Positions 26,852-35,162 of a stretch of 64,000 nucleotides of DNA are shown here, one piece after another. Each line of letters starts with the position of its first letter. Positions within the stretch are counted from its first letter, which is position 1. The notes under the pieces were generated by a model. That model was not told where the DNA came from. It saw only the letters and a program-made list of their open reading frames with translations, and made no database searches. This stretch comes from Streptomyces sp. NBC_00523 (lineage in GTDB: Bacteria > Actinomycetota > Actinomycetes > Streptomycetales > Streptomycetaceae), in NCBI RefSeq assembly GCF_036346615.1, contig NZ_CP107836.1:3472001-3536000 (forward strand). The letters run 5' to 3'. The position numbers were made by a program, and so were the translations under genes.

Positions 26852-27796
26852 GTGGCTGGATTCAGGATCGGACGCGGCCGGGACAACCGCACCCCGCAGC
26901 AAGGGCAACAGCAACCGCGGCAGCAGCCGTACGGCAATCAGGCATCGCCGCCGCCGTACGGGCAGCAGCAATGGCCGCCGTCGGGAGGACAGGGCGCCCC
27001 GCACCACGCCGCACCGGGCTACCACGGCGGGCACCAGGGGGGCGGTGGCCACCCGGGCGGCGGCTACACCGGCGCCGGCCCGGACGAGCCGGAGTACTTC
27101 ACCGACCCGACGCCGTACCCGTATCCCCAGGGCCCCAACCCCGGCGACCCGTACGCGAACAATCCGGGCCACACGCAGGCGTTCCGCGTGGACGAGGAGC
27201 CGTACAGCGACGGCAACGCCTACCGCGCCGGACACGCGCCCGCGGCTCCCATGGGCCCGCGCCTGCACTGGAAGCAGCTGCTGAGCGGCATCGTGACGCG
27301 CCCCGGCCCGACGTTCTGGCAGATGCGCGACTACGCGGTCTGGGGCCCCGCCCTGACCGTGACGTTCCTCTACGGCCTCCTGGCGCTCTTCGGCTTCGAC
27401 CAGGCCCGCGACGACGCGATCCACTCCCCGGTCTCCAGCGCGGTGCCCTACGTCATCCTCACGGGCGTCTGCTTCGTGCTCGGCGGCCTGGTCCTTGGCG
27501 CGGTCACCCACACGCTGGCCCGCCAGCTCGGCGGCGACGGCGCGTGGCAGCCGACGGTGGGCCTGTCCATGCTGATCATGTCGATCACGGACGTCCCGCG
27601 CCTGGTCTTCGCGATGTTCCTGGGCGGCGAGAACGCGCTGGTCGTCATCCTCGGCTGGGTCACCTGGCTGGCCGCGGCGGCGCTGCTCACCTCGATGGTC
27701 AGCAAGTCGCACGACCTGCCGTGGCCGAAGGCGCTGGGCGCGTCGGCGATCCAGCTGCTGGCGCTGGTCTCGATCCTCAAGCTGGGCACGATCTGA
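26852..27796 (+). CDS. Yip1-family membrane protein with Pro/Gln/Gly-rich N-terminus
   Basis: 314 residues. Residues 1-135 are low complexity (Gln, Pro, Gly, Tyr) and cytoplasmic; residues 140-314 hold about five hydrophobic helices in the Yip1 arrangement, beginning LHWKQLLSGIVTRPGPTFWQ. The GTG start has TACGTT 7 bases upstream and no ribosome site: leaderless. Function unknown; bacterial Yip1 proteins have no established role. Confidence 0.75.
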   Translation: MAGFRIGRGRDNRTPQQGQQQPRQQPYGNQASPPPYGQQQWPPSGGQGAPHHAAPGYHGGHQGGGGHPGGGYTGAGPDEPEYFTDPTPYPYPQGPNPGDPYANNPGHTQAFRVDEEPYSDGNAYRAGHAPAAPMGPRLHWKQLLSGIVTRPGPTFWQMRDYAVWGPALTVTFLYGLLALFGFDQARDDAIHSPVSSAVPYVILTGVCFVLGGLVLGAVTHTLARQLGGDGAWQPTVGLSMLIMSITDVPRLVFAMFLGGENALVVILGWVTWLAAAALLTSMVSKSHDLPWPKALGASAIQLLALVSILKLGTI

Positions 27797-27817
27797 CGGC
27801 TGCGCCGCGCGTACGGA

Positions 27818-27846
27818 AAAGGGCCCCGGGGTGACCGGGGCCCTTT
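27818..27846. terminator. bidirectional terminator
   Basis: Perfect 12-bp stem AAAGGGCCCCGG with a 5-base loop between convergent Yip1 and phosphoribosyltransferase genes; A/T ends give a short U-run in both directions. Confidence 0.9.
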
Positions 27847-27864
27847 CGCGCGATAAGGCTCTTA

Positions 27865-28365
27865 CTACGCGTCGAGAACCTGCCCACTACGCCGCACGAC
27901 GGGCTTCTCCACACTCCACGGGAAGTTGATCCAGCGGTCGGTCTTCTTCCACACGTACTCGCACTGCACGAGCGAGTGGGACTTCTCGTAGATGACCGCG
28001 GACCGCACCTCGGCGACGTGGTCGATGCAGAAGTCGCGCACCAGCTTCAGCGTCTTGCCGGTGTCGGCGACGTCGTCGGCGATCAGGACCTTCTTGTCCG
28101 AGAAGTCGATCACGTTGGGCACGGGCGCCAGCATGACCGGCATCTCCAGGGTGGTGCCCACGCCCGTGTAGAACTCCACGTTCACCAGGTGGATGTTCTT
28201 GCAGTCCAGCGCGTACGCCAGACCGCCCGCGACGAACACCCCGCCACGCGCGATGCTCAGCACCACGTCGGGCTGGTACCCGTCGTCGGCCACGGCCTGC
28301 GCCAGCTCGCGTACGGCGTGGCCGAAGCCGTCGTACGTCAGGTTCTCCCGTACATCGTCGGTCAT
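27865..28365 (-). CDS. phosphoribosyltransferase (xanthine/hypoxanthine type)
   Basis: 166 residues. The PRPP loop VLIADDVADTGKTL (about 93-106), SIARGGVFVAGGLAYAL and a WINFPW segment near the C-terminus place it with XGPRT/Gpt-like purine phosphoribosyltransferases, which salvage bases using PRPP. Exact base unknown. GAGGG precedes the ATG; it follows dcd by 7 bases and is surely in the same operon, linking purine salvage with pyrimidine deoxynucleotide supply. Confidence 0.82.
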   Translation of the reverse strand: MTDDVRENLTYDGFGHAVRELAQAVADDGYQPDVVLSIARGGVFVAGGLAYALDCKNIHLVNVEFYTGVGTTLEMPVMLAPVPNVIDFSDKKVLIADDVADTGKTLKLVRDFCIDHVAEVRSAVIYEKSHSLVQCEYVWKKTDRWINFPWSVEKPVVRRSGQVLDA

Positions 28366-28372
28366 CGGGCCC

Positions 28373-28948
28373 TCACACCTGCGTCCGGTGGAAATTCATG
28401 AAGGAGCGCGAAGCGGTGGGACCGCGCTGCCCCTGATAGCGCGATCCGTACCGCTCGGAGCCGTAAGGGAACTCGGAAGGAGAACTCAGCCGGAACATGC
28501 ACAGCTGGCCGATCTTCATACCGGGCCAGAGCTTTATCGGCAGCGTCGCGAGATTCGACAGTTCCAGGGTCACGTGCCCGGAGAAGCCCGGGTCGATGAA
28601 GCCGGCCGTGGAATGCGTGACCAGCCCGAGCCGGCCGAGCGAGCTCTTCCCCTCCAGCCGCGACGCGAGATCGTCGGGCAGCGAGATGACCTCGTACGTC
28701 GACGCCAGCACGAACTCCCCGGGGTGCAGGATGAACGCGTCGTCCCCCTCCGGTTCGACGGTGCGGGTCAGGTCCACCTGCTCGACGGCGGGGTCGATGT
28801 GCGGGTAGCGGTGGTTCTCGAACACCCGGAAATAGCGGTCGAGCCGCACGTCGATACTCGACGGCTGCACCATCGACGCGTCGAATGGATCAATGCGTAC
28901 GCGTCCGGCGTCGATCTCGGCGCGGATGTCCTTGTCTGAGAGAAGCAC
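28373..28948 (-). CDS. dcd: dCTP deaminase
   Basis: 191 residues, the usual length. It converts dCTP to dUTP for thymidylate synthesis; the mycobacterial enzyme also removes pyrophosphate to give dUMP, and this protein could too. [20 protein letters not shown] start, [31 protein letters not shown] (nucleotide-binding and catalytic core) and a TLELSN segment. GTG start with TATCCT 6 bases upstream: leaderless. Open frame further upstream belongs to the small protein gene in another frame. Confidence 0.95.
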   Translation of the reverse strand: MLLSDKDIRAEIDAGRVRIDPFDASMVQPSSIDVRLDRYFRVFENHRYPHIDPAVEQVDLTRTVEPEGDDAFILHPGEFVLASTYEVISLPDDLASRLEGKSSLGRLGLVTHSTAGFIDPGFSGHVTLELSNLATLPIKLWPGMKIGQLCMFRLSSPSEFPYGSERYGSRYQGQRGPTASRSFMNFHRTQV

Positions 28949-29025
28949 CCACCGAGGATACGCAGAACGCGCGGGTCCGCCCTCATCGGGCCGCCCGCGC
29001 GCCTGTCCTCCGTCACCCGCCGCCG

Positions 29026-29199
29026 CTACCGCCGCTCGAACACCACGGGAACGGCATGCCGCAACCGCGCGCACCGGGGACACCGGATGAGCCGCCCGGG
29101 CCCGATCCGCCCTGCCCCGAGCTGCTGCATCGGAAACGAGCTGGTAGCGAAAACGTGCCCTTCGGCACAGCGGACGACGGTGCGCTCCATGGAGTCCAT
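29026..29199 (-). CDS. 57-residue zinc-ribbon-like protein
   Basis: [20 protein letters not shown], then a [21 protein letters not shown] segment read in two parts, ending VPVVFERR. One Cys-X3-His (CAEGH) plus CPRC can form a four-ligand zinc site. Small proteins of this kind are common next to dcd in Streptomyces as I recall. AAGGGA is 4-5 bases before ATG 29199; an internal ATG at 29190 is an alternative. The ~200 bases from here to the tRNA hold no other gene I can see. Confidence 0.65.
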   Translation of the reverse strand: MDSMERTVVRCAEGHVFATSSFPMQQLGAGRIGPGRLIRCPRCARLRHAVPVVFERR

Positions 29200-29400
29200 C
29201 AAGTCCCTTCCCCATCAAGCCGTGGACGAGACCGCCACATTAGGGGATGAACGGGGCCCCCCTCCACGCGGCACTCCGACACCCACGCTACGCCCCCAAC
29301 TCCCGCCACACACACAGCCGATCCGGGACGTCGCCGCGAGGGGATCGCGATGGGGTACAGTGTGCGAGGATGCGCCGCTGGATACGCGGCATCCCATTTC

Positions 29401-29474
29401 GCGGGTGTAGTTTAATGGTAGAACATGAGCTTCCCAAGCTCAGAGCGCGAGTTCGATTCTCGTCACCCGCTCCA
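29401..29474 (+). tRNA. tRNA-Gly, anticodon CCC, CCA encoded
   Basis: Full cloverleaf: acceptor GCGGGTG/CACCCGC, anticodon stem TGAGC/GCTCA with loop TTCCCAA (anticodon CCC at 29433-29435), T arm GCGAG-TTCGATT-CTCGT, discriminator T and encoded CCA. It reads GGG codons. Its 3' half (29431-29472) is an integration site duplicated twice downstream. Confidence 0.95.
29431..29472 (+). repeat. attachment-site repeat, copy 1 (inside tRNA-Gly)
   Basis: 42 bases from the anticodon loop to the CCA end. Identical to copy 3 (31324-31365) and nearly so to copy 2 (30276-30320). The pattern of a tRNA 3' end duplicated by tyrosine-recombinase integrative elements. Confidence 0.88.
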
Positions 29475-29477
29475 CAT

Positions 29478-29508
29478 GAAAGCCCCAGGCCATCGGCCCG
29501 GGGCTTTC
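29478..29508 (+). terminator. tRNA-Gly terminator
   Basis: GAAAGCCCC / GGGGCTTTC stem with inner GGCC/GGCC, right after the CCA end. The ~170 bases on to 29676 hold only a TACCGT -10 box (29664-29669) for the next gene. Confidence 0.8.
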
Positions 29509-29676
29509 TGCCGTCCGGACCAGTTCAGGGGTCCGGCACCAGAGGGCCCTGCCTCCGCCCCGCTTAGCCCGGCCGTCGGACGCGCTCGGCACGCACCAAC
29601 CAGGGCAAAACGGCCGACACCCGGCTGAGGGGTCCGGCTCCGCGGCCCCACCCACCTCGGCTGTACCGTGTCCGCC

Positions 29677-30096
29677 ATGGCGGAGGAGAACGAATGGGGG
29701 CTGCGGCCACTCGGGCCAAGCGAGGTGAACCGCCTCCGGGGGCTCGCCGCAGCAGTTGCGGCGGACCTGGCCCGATCCGGGCTCGTCATATCCGGCCAGC
29801 AGAGTCAGTACCGGGAGAATTCGGCCGGCGGCCTGAGAGTCGAAGTGGTTGAATTCGACGACGCCGCAGGCGGCATCTGGCTCCACTGGGAGGTACACCC
29901 TTCCCTCCGGAAGGCGACGAGCGAGGCTCTCCGGGGGCAACGGTTCGATGACCCGGTGATCGCCTCCGCGGGCCGCATAAACGAGCGGATGGCATCGACG
30001 ATCCTCCGCACGCTGGGGGCACTTGGGTACGTCGCGGAGCCAAGCGATGACGACTATCGGCCCTTTGCGATCAAGGTGCTCTCTGCCTCCACCTGA
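29677..30096 (+). CDS. hypothetical protein in the first att-bounded cassette
   Basis: 139 residues, mixed alpha/beta, no membrane segment: GLRPLGPSEVNRLRGLAAAV, then GGIWLHWEVHPSLRKATSEAL. I do not recognise the family. TACCGT lies 7 bases before ATG 29677, so it is leaderless; GTG 29668 overlaps the -10 box. It is the only gene between attachment repeats 1 and 2, so it is probably cargo left by an integrative element. Confidence 0.65.
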   Translation: MAEENEWGLRPLGPSEVNRLRGLAAAVAADLARSGLVISGQQSQYRENSAGGLRVEVVEFDDAAGGIWLHWEVHPSLRKATSEALRGQRFDDPVIASAGRINERMASTILRTLGALGYVAEPSDDDYRPFAIKVLSAST

Positions 30097-30148
30097 GCAA
30101 CTGCCGTGCCCCTGGGCAACGCACACCCCCTGCCACCTCGCAGGAAGC

Positions 30149-30189
30149 CGTGCCAGAACGTGCCAGGAGGAGCGGTAAACAGCGGTCAC
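30149..30189 (+). repeat. integrative-element subterminal block, scar A
   Basis: CGTGCC-N4-CGTGCC, 6 bases, then AGCGGTAAACAGCGGTCA. The same arrangement recurs at 31199-31239. In actinomycete integrative elements such repeats lie between the integrase stop and the attachment site and probably act as arm sites. Confidence 0.6.
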
Positions 30190-30275
30190 CAAAGGATCCG
30201 ACACCAGTCAGGACCTCACCATCGGAGCACGTTTCAGCAGGTCGGAGCCCATGCCAATGATCGAAGGCCGGGTGA

Positions 30276-30320
30276 TTCCCCAAGCTCAGAGCGCGAGTCC
30301 GATTCTCGTCGCCCGCTCCA
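30276..30320 (+). repeat. attachment-site repeat, copy 2
   Basis: tRNA-Gly 3' half with one extra C in the anticodon loop and two substitutions (T to C in the T loop, A to G in the acceptor), ending in CCA. The 5' half of a tRNA is absent, so it is not a tRNA gene. It is followed by its own hairpin (GGCCCCGGTC / GACTCGGGCC, about 30328-30350). Confidence 0.88.
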
Positions 30321-30509
30321 CGACGAAGGCCCCGGTCAATGACTCGGGCCTTTTCCTTGCCGCCCAACGGCATCAGCTCGGAGCGTCACTCGCCAGGGAC
30401 AGCCTGTGAGTGATCGCGCCCATGTCACCCGGAACTTGCGACCGCAGACGTCAAGGCTGGGAACCAGAAACCCGAGCCAGTGCGTGCATACCCAAGTATG
30501 CTTGACCTT

Positions 30510-30758
30510 ATGTCCTCAACGACTCGCATCACCGTCACGCTCCCCAGCGACCAGGTGGCGGAACTCCGCAAGCTCACGGACAACGTCTCCGGCTACGTAG
30601 CGGAAGCCGTAGCCCGGCAGATCCGGCACCAGCTCCTGGGCGACGACCTCCGCCGTCATGAGGAAGAGCACGGAGCCTTCAGCGACGAGGAGCTCGCCGA
30701 GGCTCGCGCGAAGATCTTCGGCTCCGCCGGCTCCTCCACGAGCGCAGATGCCGCGTGA
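30510..30758 (+). CDS. ribbon-helix-helix antitoxin
   Basis: 82 residues. The N-terminal RHH segment TTRITVTLPSDQVAELRKL is followed by a long helix (SGYVAEAVARQIRHQLL) and an acidic tail that would wrap the toxin. It would bind its own promoter as a repressor and neutralise the PIN toxin. TATGCT lies 7 bases before ATG 30510 (leaderless). Its TGA overlaps the toxin GTG. Confidence 0.82.
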   Translation: MSSTTRITVTLPSDQVAELRKLTDNVSGYVAEAVARQIRHQLLGDDLRRHEEEHGAFSDEELAEARAKIFGSAGSSTSADAA

Positions 30759-31156
30759 GTGAGCGTATCGAAACCGTCGTCCTGGACTCGGAAGGGCTCT
30801 CCGCCTGGATCGCGCAGGACCGCAAGCTCCTCGCGATGCTTCAGGTCTTCCACGACATGGGAGCCGACCTGGTCATCGGGGCCAACACCATCGTGGAAGT
30901 CAGCCACTCCCGCACCAACATGCCTCGCCTGAACTGGACTCTCTCCCGCGTCAAGGTGGAGCCCGTCACCGAAGCGGCGGCGAAAGCAGCAGCGGAACTC
31001 CTCAAAGGTGCCGGACTGCACGGGCACAAGTACGCCATCGATGCCACCGTCGCCGAGGTCGCACTCCGTCAGCCGAAGCCCGTCGCCCTGCTGACGTCCG
31101 ACAGCGATGACATGATCAAGCTCTGCGGCAGCCAGGTTCGCATCATCCCTCTCTGA
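30755..31156 (+). CDS. PIN-domain toxin (VapC-like ribonuclease)
   Basis: 133 residues. The acidic PIN residues are visible: D in VVLDSEGLSAW (about residue 10), E in NTIVEVSHS (about 47), D in YAIDATVAEVAL (about 96) and D in LTSDSDDM (about 115). Such enzymes cleave tRNA or rRNA with magnesium when free of antitoxin. GTG start in a GTGA overlap with the antitoxin. It sits in the second att-bounded cassette, so it may be addiction cargo of the lost element. Confidence 0.85.
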   Translation: MSERIETVVLDSEGLSAWIAQDRKLLAMLQVFHDMGADLVIGANTIVEVSHSRTNMPRLNWTLSRVKVEPVTEAAAKAAAELLKGAGLHGHKYAIDATVAEVALRQPKPVALLTSDSDDMIKLCGSQVRIIPL

Positions 31157-31198
31157 CCAGCCGGCCCGGCCGGATCACGCGTCGCACTGCCGGCTCTC

Positions 31199-31239
31199 GT
31201 GCCCCGTCCGTGCCCAGCAGAGCGGACAACAGCGGTCAG
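31199..31239 (+). repeat. integrative-element subterminal block, scar B
   Basis: CGTGCC-N5-CGTGCC, 6 bases, then AGCGGACAACAGCGGTCA, parallel to scar A in order and spacing. Lies 85 bases before attachment repeat 3. Confidence 0.6.
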
Positions 31240-31323
31240 ACGGTTCCCAGAGACCGGGAACCATCCACCTGACCAATCCGAAATCACAGGTCAGAGCCCC
31301 TCCAGCAGCGTAAGAACCGCTGA

Positions 31324-31365
31324 TTCCCAAGCTCAGAGCGCGAGTTCGATTCTCGTCACCCGCTC
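31324..31365 (+). repeat. attachment-site repeat, copy 3
   Basis: 42 bases identical to the tRNA-Gly 3' half, followed by an unrelated hairpin (AAACCCTCAGG / CCTGGGGGTTT region, about 31373-31401). It marks the right end of the integration scar. The 31157-31474 gap otherwise holds no gene. Confidence 0.9.
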
Positions 31366-31474
31366 TTCCCACAAACCCTCAGGTCAACGGCCTGGGGGTT
31401 TGTCGTTTCCTGGACGCCGTGTGGCCGCGTGGCCTCTGCGCGACCCAAGTCGGCGTACGTGATGGGAGCGTTCT

Positions 31475-32926
31475 TCAGCGGGCTGGATGGTTCCCTGCCC
31501 ATACCGTGGGGATTCGGCCTGACCACGGACTTGCCTGTTCGAGTTGTCCGGCGAGGCGGAAGAGTCGGCCTTCGAGGCCGTATCCGGCGGCGAACTGCAT
31601 GCCGACCGGGAGCCCCGTCCCGGCATCGGCCGTCACGGGTACGGACATGGCGGGTGTGCCTGCCACGTTGAACGGCAAGGTGAATGGCGACAGGTCATGG
31701 ATGCGCTCGATCCAGCCGAGGCCGTCCAGTGCCTCCGCCCCCTCCGTGTGAGTGCCGAGAGACACGGGAGGCTCCGGCAGGGTTGGCGTGAGGAGGATGT
31801 CGTACTCGTCGAAGTACCGCGCCAGGCTTCGGGCCACCCGGTTCCGCATCGCGAGAGCGGTGTGGAATTGCGCGCCGGCGACCCGATGCCCGTAGTGGTA
31901 GCCGGCGAGGGTCGCCGGTTCAAGGGTCGAGGAGTCGATGGGGCGGCCGAAGGCGGCGGCCAGGCCGTCGACCAGGGTGGCGAGGTTCACCGTCATGAGT
32001 CGGGCGTTGGCCAGGACGAATTCCTCCCAGCCGACGCCGAGGCCGACCTCGACCTCCGTTACCTGATGACCAAGGAATTCAAGCAACCGCACGGTGCGGA
32101 AGAGGGCGTCGGTCACCGGTGCGGTGGTGCGGCGTCCGCCCCACGCCTGGGCGAGAACACCGATGCGCAACGACCCCGGATGACGGGTGACTTCCTCCGC
32201 GTACGGCCGTGACGGCTGCGGGGCGAAGTAGGGGTCGCCCGATTCCGGGCCGCGTACCTGGTCGAGCAGTACCGCACTGTCGCGTACGGTGCGGCTGACG
32301 CTGCCGTGGACGGCCAGGCCGCTGAAGACCTCGTCGACGTCAGGCCCCATGGACACCCGGCCACGGGTCGGCTTGATCCCGAAGAGGCCGTTGTAGGCGG
32401 CGGGGATACGGAGCGATCCGGCGGCATCGGTGCCATGGGCGACCGGAACCACCCCGGCGGCGACAGCGGCGGCAGCGCCTCCACTGGACCCGCCTGCACT
32501 GCGCTCCAGATCCCACGGGTTACGGGTCACGCCGTACAACGCGGATTCCGTCGAGATGCCATAAGCCATCTCCGGTGTCGCGGTACGCCCGAACGTCACG
32601 AGGCCCGCACGCCGGAAGCGCTGCATCAGCGAGGAGTCGGCGCCGACGACGTTACCGGCCGCCAGGCGGCTTCCCAGCTCCATCCGCCTCCCGGCCATGG
32701 CCACCGCGATGTCTTTGATCAGAAAGGGGACGCCGGCCAGAGGTGTGCTGCCAGGGGCAGGTTCGTCGTCGGTCAGCCAGGTCTCCACGACGGCGTTGAT
32801 CTGCGGATCAACTACCTGCACGGCTTGGCGTGCGACTGCCTCCAACTCGGCGGGCAGTACCTCACCCTCGGCCACCAGCTCCGCCAGCCCGACCGCGTCG
32901 AAACCCACGTACTCAGAAGCTTTCAC
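31475..32926 (-). CDS. amidase (amidase-signature family)
   Basis: 483 residues. The Ser-Ser-Lys amidase triad is seen in [13 protein letters not shown] (Lys, about residue 72) and the Gly/Ser loop [16 protein letters not shown] (about 148-163), with [16 protein letters not shown] carrying the nucleophilic Ser. Related enzymes hydrolyse amides such as aryl or aliphatic carboxamides. GTG 32926 is preferred, with GGGAG 5-6 bases upstream; two GTG codons just upstream lack this. It is divergent from a TetR gene with shared operators between, so TetR probably controls it. Confidence 0.88.
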   Translation of the reverse strand: MKASEYVGFDAVGLAELVAEGEVLPAELEAVARQAVQVVDPQINAVVETWLTDDEPAPGSTPLAGVPFLIKDIAVAMAGRRMELGSRLAAGNVVGADSSLMQRFRRAGLVTFGRTATPEMAYGISTESALYGVTRNPWDLERSAGGSSGGAAAAVAAGVVPVAHGTDAAGSLRIPAAYNGLFGIKPTRGRVSMGPDVDEVFSGLAVHGSVSRTVRDSAVLLDQVRGPESGDPYFAPQPSRPYAEEVTRHPGSLRIGVLAQAWGGRRTTAPVTDALFRTVRLLEFLGHQVTEVEVGLGVGWEEFVLANARLMTVNLATLVDGLAAAFGRPIDSSTLEPATLAGYHYGHRVAGAQFHTALAMRNRVARSLARYFDEYDILLTPTLPEPPVSLGTHTEGAEALDGLGWIERIHDLSPFTLPFNVAGTPAMSVPVTADAGTGLPVGMQFAAGYGLEGRLFRLAGQLEQASPWSGRIPTVWAGNHPAR

Positions 32927-32946
32927 TGTCACTCCCACCAAGAAAA

Positions 32947-32982
32947 ATACCGTTGAGTGCCGAACGATACCCAACGGTATCG
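32947..32982. promoter_or_regulatory. TetR operator cluster between amidase and TetR genes
   Basis: Arms ATACCGTTG (32947-32955) and CAACGGTAT (32972-32980) form a perfect inverted repeat, and CGATACC-CAAC-GGTATCG (32965-32982) is a second overlapping dyad. Both lie within the divergent promoter region. Confidence 0.75.
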
Positions 32983-33040
32983 GGTGGGTCCGACTGGTAC
33001 CGTGGCGAGGGTGTGAACCGCACGATCGACCGGAGTAGTC

Positions 33041-33643
33041 ATGGCATCGACCCTCAGCAGGCCGAGCAGAGTGGCGAAGTTGCCGCCGCGTGAGCGCATT
33101 CTCGACGCCGCCGAAGAGCTCTTCCAGAGAGAAGGGATCCGGCTGGTGGGGGTCCAGGCGATCGCCGACAAGGCCGAGACCACCAAGATGGCGATCTACC
33201 GGCACTTCGAGACCAAGGACGCGCTGGTCGCGGAATGGCTGCGGATCGTCGCCGCGGACTATCAGGCGGCCTTCGACCGGGTGGAAGCCGAATATCCCGA
33301 CCGGCCCGAGGAGCAGATTCTGGGCCTCGCCCGATTCATCGCCGAGGGGCTGTCGGCGATCTCATACAGGGGTTGCCCGTTCATCAACTCCCTCGCCGAG
33401 CTTCCCGACCGCCTTCATCCGGCACGGCGAGTGATCGAGGACCACAAGGCCCGCCAGACCCGCAGGCTGATCGGCATGTGCGCCGAAGCGCAGATGCGCG
33501 ACCCCGGCCAGGCCGCGGCCGAGATCACCTTCGCACTCGAAGGGGCCCAGGTCAGCGCACAGAACGGAAGCATCGATCAGACGGGAGACCGCCTGATGAA
33601 AGTCGTCGAGGGAATCCTGGACCGGCACCGCTCGCCGCACTGA
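33041..33643 (+). CDS. TetR-family repressor
   Basis: 200 residues. N-terminal HTH: RERILDAAEELFQREGI, VGVQAIADKAETTKMAIYRHFETKDALVAEWL (residues about 18-65). The C-terminal ligand domain has YRGCPFINSLAEL, typical of a TetR subgroup. GGAGTAGTC precedes the ATG. It probably represses the amidase gene and itself through the palindromes at 32947-32982. Confidence 0.88.
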   Translation: MASTLSRPSRVAKLPPRERILDAAEELFQREGIRLVGVQAIADKAETTKMAIYRHFETKDALVAEWLRIVAADYQAAFDRVEAEYPDRPEEQILGLARFIAEGLSAISYRGCPFINSLAELPDRLHPARRVIEDHKARQTRRLIGMCAEAQMRDPGQAAAEITFALEGAQVSAQNGSIDQTGDRLMKVVEGILDRHRSPH

Positions 33644-33999
33644 GTTGGTTGGCCGAGAGTGGCGGACCCGGAGACGCCGGCCGGGCGGACCCGAGACCCA
33701 CCCAGCCCCTCGTGCCGAGACCGCGCTCTTGGCGGCGGATAAGAGCGGATGAAGGCCCTGAAGCAATATCTCGGCGTTCGGTTTCGGCAGGCCGTCGTTG
33801 CTCATGTGCGCCCGCTGCCAGAGCGCTTCCAGGTGAGCGATGTCTCCGGGACGGAGGGGTGTTGTTGCCCGCACGGGTACGGGGACAGCCGGTCGGCTTC
33901 GACGCCGATGGTCTCTCGTCGCCGCGGGCGGGGCAGCCGGGTCACGCCATGGAGCTCATCACCGTGCCGTACGGCGGCCGGCCCGCGTAACCGCATGCG
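33644..33999. other. stretch without a supportable gene
   Basis: About 356 bases after the TetR stop. A reverse-strand frame opens at GTG about 33874 and reads RATTPLRPGDIAHLEALWQR with a rare TTA codon and lower GC than its surroundings, but it runs antisense into tetR and has no recognisable family. A forward frame ends MELITVPYGGRPA. I take this as degraded or foreign sequence. Confidence 0.4.
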
Positions 34000-34036
34000 C
34001 CGAGGACCGCACTCTTTTGCGGGGTGCGGTCCTCGG
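34000..34036. terminator. terminator before the DUF6243 gene
   Basis: 13-bp perfect stem CCGAGGACCGCAC / GTGCGGTCCTCGG with an 11-base loop, 31 bases past the DUF6243 stop on the reverse strand. Confidence 0.75.
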
Positions 34037-34067
34037 GCGCTGCCTGTGCCACGGCGTGCGCGGTACG

Positions 34068-34280
34068 TCAGGCCTGGGCGGCGTCGTCCGCCTGCCCCGT
34101 GTTCCCGGCCGCATGAGTCTTCTCCCGCATCTTGCGCACCAGCTCCGCCTTGCGGTCGGCGGCACCCTGGCGGTCGAGGTTGCGGTGCGGACCGTTGTTC
34201 TGCCGTTCGGCGCGGGACAGCTTCTTGCGCTGGCCGCCGCCCTGGCCCACGGGGTTGTTGATGTTCTTGCTGTCGGTCAC
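34068..34280 (-). CDS. DUF6243 family small basic protein
   Basis: 70 residues: TDSKNINNPVGQGGGQRKKL, then SRAERQNNGPHRNLDRQGAA and an Ala-rich tail. Very polar and basic in the first two thirds, as in the Streptomyces DUF6243 family I recall. Could be RNA-associated, but no function is known. GTG 34280 has GGGAG 6 bases upstream. Confidence 0.75.
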   Translation of the reverse strand: MTDSKNINNPVGQGGGQRKKLSRAERQNNGPHRNLDRQGAADRKAELVRKMREKTHAAGNTGQADDAAQA

Positions 34281-34801
34281 GGGTTCTCCCGGTGGTGTCA
34301 TGAAGGGATCCACGGTGGGGGACGGGAGGCTGTTACGGAAGACGTCAGCGGGGCCCGTCACGCTCTCAGCCGTGAATCGGCGCCTGGAAGAACGTGCCGA
34401 GGACGTTACCCGGTCCTGTCGGCCCCGCACGCCGCGCCTTCGGCGCCCCGGCGTCCGCCGGCGATCGGCTGGTCCGAGATGCCGGTGCCGCCGGGCGGAA
34501 ACGCTCTGCCCGGGGTCGCTGAATACCTCTGTCGGCCGTCTCAGAATTTAGCGGTCCGCACCGGAAGGGTTTCTATTGCGGCGTGCGCGGGAAAATGTCG
34601 GGTGCACATAAACCCTTCTCGGCGTGCTACGGTCGGAGGCAGTTGCAGTTGTGGTACCCAAAAAAACTTCAGGCACCTCAGGCCGGCCGAAAGCCGAAGA
34701 GAGGCGCTTAGTATTTCCGGTCATTTCCGGGCAGGGCATCATCGCGGCGACACGGGGTCCGTAAAGTGCGGATTCTGCTGTACTGCCCAAAGGAGATTGA
34801 C
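34281..34801 (+). promoter_or_regulatory. cold-shock gene promoter and long leader
   Basis: 521 bases between divergent DUF6243 and csp genes. The first ~250 bases hold nothing I can support. TACGGT at 34628-34633 is a good -10 box; the leader would be about 160 nt. It begins close to GGAGGCAGTTGCAGTTGTGG, a string I recall in leaders of Streptomyces csp genes, and ends with AAAGGAGA before the ATG. Confidence 0.5.
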
Positions 34802-35005
34802 ATGGCTACTGGCACCGTGAAGTGGTTCAACGCGGAAAAGGGTTTCGGCTTCATCGAGCAGGACGGTGGCGGCGCTGACGTGTTCGCCCACTACTCGAAC
34901 ATCGCCGCCCAGGGCTTCCGCGAGCTCCAGGAGGGCCAGAAGGTTTCCTTCGACATCGCGCAGGGCCAGAAGGGCCCGACGGCCGAGAACATCGTCACGG
35001 CCTGA
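34802..35005 (+). CDS. cold-shock protein, CspA family
   Basis: 67 residues: [20 protein letters not shown] carries the RNP1 motif KGFGFI and DVFAHYSNI carries RNP2. A single OB-fold domain that binds single-stranded RNA/DNA and melts mRNA structure. AAAGGAGA is 6 bases before the ATG. It is followed by a strong U-tract terminator, so it is monocistronic, but it stands first in a cold-shock cassette with the DEAD-box gene. Confidence 0.96.
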   Translation: MATGTVKWFNAEKGFGFIEQDGGGADVFAHYSNIAAQGFRELQEGQKVSFDIAQGQKGPTAENIVTA

Positions 35006-35020
35006 CGCCACGCGCAATCA

Positions 35021-35072
35021 GTAGCTGGGGCCCGCATCCTCCGGGGTGCGGGCCCCAGCTACTTGTTTTTTC
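35021..35072 (+). terminator. intrinsic terminator of the csp gene
   Basis: 16-bp perfect stem (35021-35036 with 35047-35062; GTAGCTGGGGCCCGCA arm), 10-base loop, then TTGTTTTTTCT. Confidence 0.95.
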
Positions 35073-35162
35073 TCCGCTGTCGGTACGGAATTCCCACCGG
35101 CCGCGTTCGCATTTCATTCGGTCCGTGCCTGTGATTCCCCGCGCCGCTCTTTCGCTGCGGAA

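Noticed and set aside
30276..31365. Extra tRNA-Gly genes
   Set aside because: Copies 2 and 3 lack the acceptor 5' strand, D arm and 5' anticodon stem.
33362..33874. Reverse-strand open frame over tetR and beyond
   Set aside because: Mostly antisense to tetR, no recognisable family; only its upstream part has odd codons.
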